Positions 61,637 through 64,000 of a DNA stretch of 64,000 bases are shown piece by piece. The position numbers and the translations under genes are program-made. Within the stretch, counting starts at the first letter, position 1, and every line of letters starts with the position of its first letter. The stretch is from Thermoleophilaceae bacterium (lineage in GTDB: Bacteria > Actinomycetota > Thermoleophilia > Solirubrobacterales > Thermoleophilaceae), in assembly GCA_030447875.1 (NCBI GenBank), contig JAUJOA010000004.1:106090-170089 (forward strand). The letters run 5' to 3'. The notes below the pieces were generated by a model. The model did no database searches and was not told the DNA's origin. It was given only the letters and a program-made list of their open reading frames with translations.

Positions 61637-62814
61637 CCGATCTCTTCGGCGAGCGCGTCGAGCGCCGTGGGCAGCGCCTCGTCGCGCTCCGTACGCGGCT
61701 TGTCCACCGCCCTGACCTCCGGCTTGATTCCCTCGTCGGAGATGTTCTCGCCGCTCGGCAGGAAGTACTCGCCCACCGTGAGGTCGAGCGTGCCGCCGTT
61801 CGAGAGCGGCTGGACCTCCTGGAAGACGCCCTTTCCGAACGTGGTCTCGCCGATCACCTCGGCGCGGTCGCGGTCGCGCAGCGCGCCGGTGACGATCTCC
61901 GAGGCGCTGGCGCTGCCCTTGTCCACCAGCACCACGAGCGGCTCGTCGGGGAAGGTCGCGTCACCGATCGCCTCGAAGCTGCGCTCGGGCTTCGTGCGGC
62001 CCTTGGTCGAGACCACCTCGCCGTCCTCGAGGAAGAGGCTCGACACGAGCACCGCCTCCTGGAGCAGGCCGCCGCCGTTGCCGCGCAGATCGAGCACGAT
62101 GCCCTCGGCGCCCTTGCTCTGAACCTCCTCGATCTCCTTCTGGAGCGCCGCGTGCGCGCCCGAGGTGAAGGAGAGAAGGCGGACGACGCCGAGCTTCACG
62201 CCGTCGCGCTCCTCGATCTTGCCCTCGGCCACCGGCACCTCGATCCGCTCTCGGTCGACGTCGATCGTGCGCTCCGCGCCCTCCTTGCCGCCCGGGCGCA
62301 CCGTCAGCTCCACCGACGTGCCCGCCTTCCCCTTGATCTTGGCCGTGGCGATGTCACTGGCCTCGCCGGCGATCGACTCGCCCCCCACCTCCGTGATCAC
62401 GTCGCCCTTCCTGATCCCCGCCCGCTCGGCGGGAGACCCCTCGAAGACGTTGATGACCAGGAGGCCCTCCTTGTCCTCCTCGATCGACATGCCGACGCCG
62501 TCGAACCGGCCGCTGATCGACTCGTTGAACTGGGTGGTCTGCTCCGGGTCGAAGTAGTGCGAGAAGCGGTCGTCGAGCGCCTTGACGATGCCGTTGAGCG
62601 ACGCATCCTCGAGCTTTGAGTCGTCCACCGGCTTGTAGAAGTTGTCGTCGATCGCCTCGATCAACTCGGCGCGCAGCGCGGACTGGCTGTCATCGACGAA
62701 GACGTCGCGCAATCCACCCGGAAGGGTGTCGGGGTGTCCGCCCAGCCAGAGACCGCCGGCGAACGCGACGAGAGCGCAGAACAGCGCGATCGTGTACGAG
62801 CGAAAGGGGTTCAT
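61633..62814 (-). CDS. S41 family C-terminal processing protease (CtpA-like)
   Basis: 393 residues. N-terminal signal/anchor segment at 7-29 (ALFCALVAFAGGLWLGG), then a helical part with FSHYFDPEQTTQFNESISG, a PDZ domain (about 100-190), and the S41 core with the Ser in DKGSASASEIV and the Lys in TFGKGVFQEV. It is a periplasm-facing serine protease that trims secreted or membrane proteins. Its stop overlaps the RNase R start (ATGA). Confidence 0.93.
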   Translation of the reverse strand: MNPFRSYTIALFCALVAFAGGLWLGGHPDTLPGGLRDVFVDDSQSALRAELIEAIDDNFYKPVDDSKLEDASLNGIVKALDDRFSHYFDPEQTTQFNESISGRFDGVGMSIEEDKEGLLVINVFEGSPAERAGIRKGDVITEVGGESIAGEASDIATAKIKGKAGTSVELTVRPGGKEGAERTIDVDRERIEVPVAEGKIEERDGVKLGVVRLLSFTSGAHAALQKEIEEVQSKGAEGIVLDLRGNGGGLLQEAVLVSSLFLEDGEVVSTKGRTKPERSFEAIGDATFPDEPLVVLVDKGSASASEIVTGALRDRDRAEVIGETTFGKGVFQEVQPLSNGGTLDLTVGEYFLPSGENISDEGIKPEVRAVDKPRTERDEALPTALDALAEEIG

Positions 62815-62944
62815 CGAGGAGCGGGCGCCCGACCGGCGCCCCTCTTAAGGGTAGCCGGGCGCCGTGCCCGGTCCGCCGGTCCACCGCTCGGCGGCGGACT
62901 GATCCAAGGTGCGGCTGGCTGCGAATCAGTCACCGGGTAGGCGT

Positions 62945-63382
62945 ATGGCGAGCGAGCCAGACAACCAGGGCAGTGGCCGGCCCAACGTGGGCATCTTGGC
63001 CTTCGACGTCCACCGGGCTATCGAGGCAGCGATCGGGCTGGCGCTCGTTCTCCTGCCCTTCATCTTCAGCTTCGCGCGAAGTGACCCGATCGTCGACTTT
63101 CCCGTCGAGGTCCTCTTCGTGGCCGCAGCGATCGGCGCCGTCGCCGCCACCCTCGGTTTCACCGGCGGTCGGGCGGGGAGGTCGACGCCCATCGCGCTGC
63201 ATTCCACGGCGGACGTCGTCCTCACCGTGGCACTCATCGCCGCGGCGTTGGTCTTCGCCTTCCGGAGTGAGCAGCCGGCCGTCATCCTCTTCGGGACAAC
63301 CGGGCTGGGCTACGCCCTGATCAGCGTCACCACTCGCTACCGGCGCGAGCCGGCCGACGCCGAGCCGCGGGCGACGGAGTAG
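62945..63382 (+). CDS. Four-span membrane protein
   Basis: 145 residues from ATG 62945 (a start at 62909 is open but has no extra conserved sequence). Four hydrophobic segments near 25-45, 55-75, 88-106 and 112-130, with a Gly/Pro-rich loop. The pattern resembles SPW-repeat-type proteins, though the SPW motif itself is not seen. Role unknown. It is divergent from ctpA and convergent on ftsX. Confidence 0.7.
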   Translation: MASEPDNQGSGRPNVGILAFDVHRAIEAAIGLALVLLPFIFSFARSDPIVDFPVEVLFVAAAIGAVAATLGFTGGRAGRSTPIALHSTADVVLTVALIAAALVFAFRSEQPAVILFGTTGLGYALISVTTRYRREPADAEPRATE

Positions 63383-63400
63383 ACCCCCGCGGCGCGCGGC

Positions 63401-64000
63401 TCAGACGCGCAGGAAGCGACGCAGCGTGAGGCCGCTGCCGAGCGCCGACACGGCGATGCACGCGCCCATCAGCAGGGCGACCAACAGCGGAAAGTGGATC
63501 GTTTCGGGGGCCGCCAGCAGCGCAAAGCGATGCGACAGCGGGTCGACGAACACCACCTTCGCCAGGTAGAGCAGGCCGATCGCGGCGGCGCCGCCCATCA
63601 GCCCCACCACGACGCCCTCGATCACGAACGGCCAGCGAATGAACCAGTTGGTGGCGCCCACGAGGCGCATGACCTCCACCTCGCGCCGGCGGGCGAAGAT
63701 CGACAGGCGAATCGTGTTCGCTATCAGCGCGATCGAGGCGAATACGAGCAGAGCGGCGAGGCCCGCCGTGAGGAGCTTCACGAGCCCCGTGGCGGAGAGG
63801 ATCTTCTCGGTCTCCTCCTCGCGGTTTCGGACCTCGTCGATCGCCCCGAGGGGCCCTGCGCGAGCGGTGTCGGCCGACTTCTCGTCCGCCGGGGAGCTGA
63901 GGCTCGCCACGAGCGCCTCCGAGCCGTCGGGGTCCGCGGGGGTTATGCGAAAGGCGTCGGGCAGCGGGTTGCTCCCGAGCAGCTGGTAGGCGTCCGCGTT
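63401..64000 (-). CDS. ftsX: Cell division protein FtsX, 5' part beyond the window
   Basis: About 200 visible residues of the permease-like FtsX, running off the right edge at an internal codon. The last three membrane segments are visible, with the family stretch TIRLSIFARRREVEVMRLVG and ATNWFIRWPFVIEGVVVGL, and part of the external loop (NADAYQLLGSNPLPDAF). FtsEX controls peptidoglycan hydrolases at the division site. ftsE would lie beyond the window. Proximity to a C-terminal processing protease is common in actinobacteria. Confidence 0.9.
   Translation of the reverse strand, partial: NADAYQLLGSNPLPDAFRITPADPDGSEALVASLSSPADEKSADTARAGPLGAIDEVRNREEETEKILSATGLVKLLTAGLAALLVFASIALIANTIRLSIFARRREVEVMRLVGATNWFIRWPFVIEGVVVGLMGGAAAIGLLYLAKVVFVDPLSHRFALLAAPETIHFPLLVALLMGACIAVSALGSGLTLRRFLRV

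Noticed and set aside
59720-62122. 800-codon open frame on the plus strand
   Set aside because: It is the complement of rnr and ctpA; no family motif and the two minus-strand genes are well supported.

Overview
The window is a gene-dense, very GC-rich bacterial chromosome segment with no plasmid, phage or insertion-sequence hallmark. Frequent GTG starts, ATGA/GTGA overlaps, F420-dependent enzyme families, DUF2510/DUF4870, DUF2277 and MmyB-type regulators point to a soil-type actinobacterium. The protein flavour suggests Thermoleophilia/Solirubrobacterales; that placement is inference, because no rRNA gene is present.

Layout. 1-8.6 kb: HD-domain protein (partial), an ABC-2 exporter pair, MscS channel, TSUP permease, a RelA/SpoT-type HD hydrolase, a DUF892 protein with a histone-like tail, a YgjP-type metalloprotease, a GT4 glycosyltransferase and an SDR. 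8.6-20.4 kb: YjbQ (frameshifted), malate synthase divergent from a glycolate/lactate-type FMN oxidase plus a lipid kinase, a tailed ECF-type sigma factor, a DJ-1/PfpI protein, a 995-residue GAF-GGDEF-HD-GYP-like protein, a flavin amine oxidase and an AI-2E family permease. 20.4-32.6 kb: TrpF-like protein, cupredoxin lipoprotein, an SRPBCC-DUF4336 fusion, arginine decarboxylase-agmatinase operon (putrescine), OsmC, tandem DUF427, M20 peptidase, phosphoesterase, methyltransferase and small membrane proteins.

32.6-38.75 kb is unusual: nearly every gene (AbiEi/DUF559-like, LLM and PPOX F420 enzymes, Ddn-type F420 reductase, HD hydrolase, TPR-like protein, superoxide dismutase) is recognisable only by joining two or more reading frames. 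The clustering, including a housekeeping superoxide dismutase, suggests local consensus errors at least as much as real gene decay. 38.8-46.4 kb holds SRPBCC, DUF2277, cupin, nitronate monooxygenase, an alpha/beta hydrolase with a divergent HxlR regulator and operator, gene remnants, and an XRE-MmyB regulator with a perfect palindromic operator.

46.5-64 kb carries much of the conserved core: ssrA (tmRNA, tag ADSHEYALAA), a site-2 protease, smpB, an RNase II/R family exonuclease, an S41 C-terminal processing protease and ftsX (partial). Between these are an aldo/keto reductase-SDR pair, a membrane GT2 glycosyltransferase with a Pro/Gly-tailed partner, a MOSC protein coupled to a MerR regulator whose C-terminus has been shifted, an acyl-CoA dehydrogenase-hydrolase pair and a 617-residue membrane protein. 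ssrA/smpB/RNase R form the ribosome-rescue set. A 13-bp motif (CAGTTGAGCTGAC and close variants) recurs in intergenic DNA at 23.2, 52.6 and 59.7 kb.
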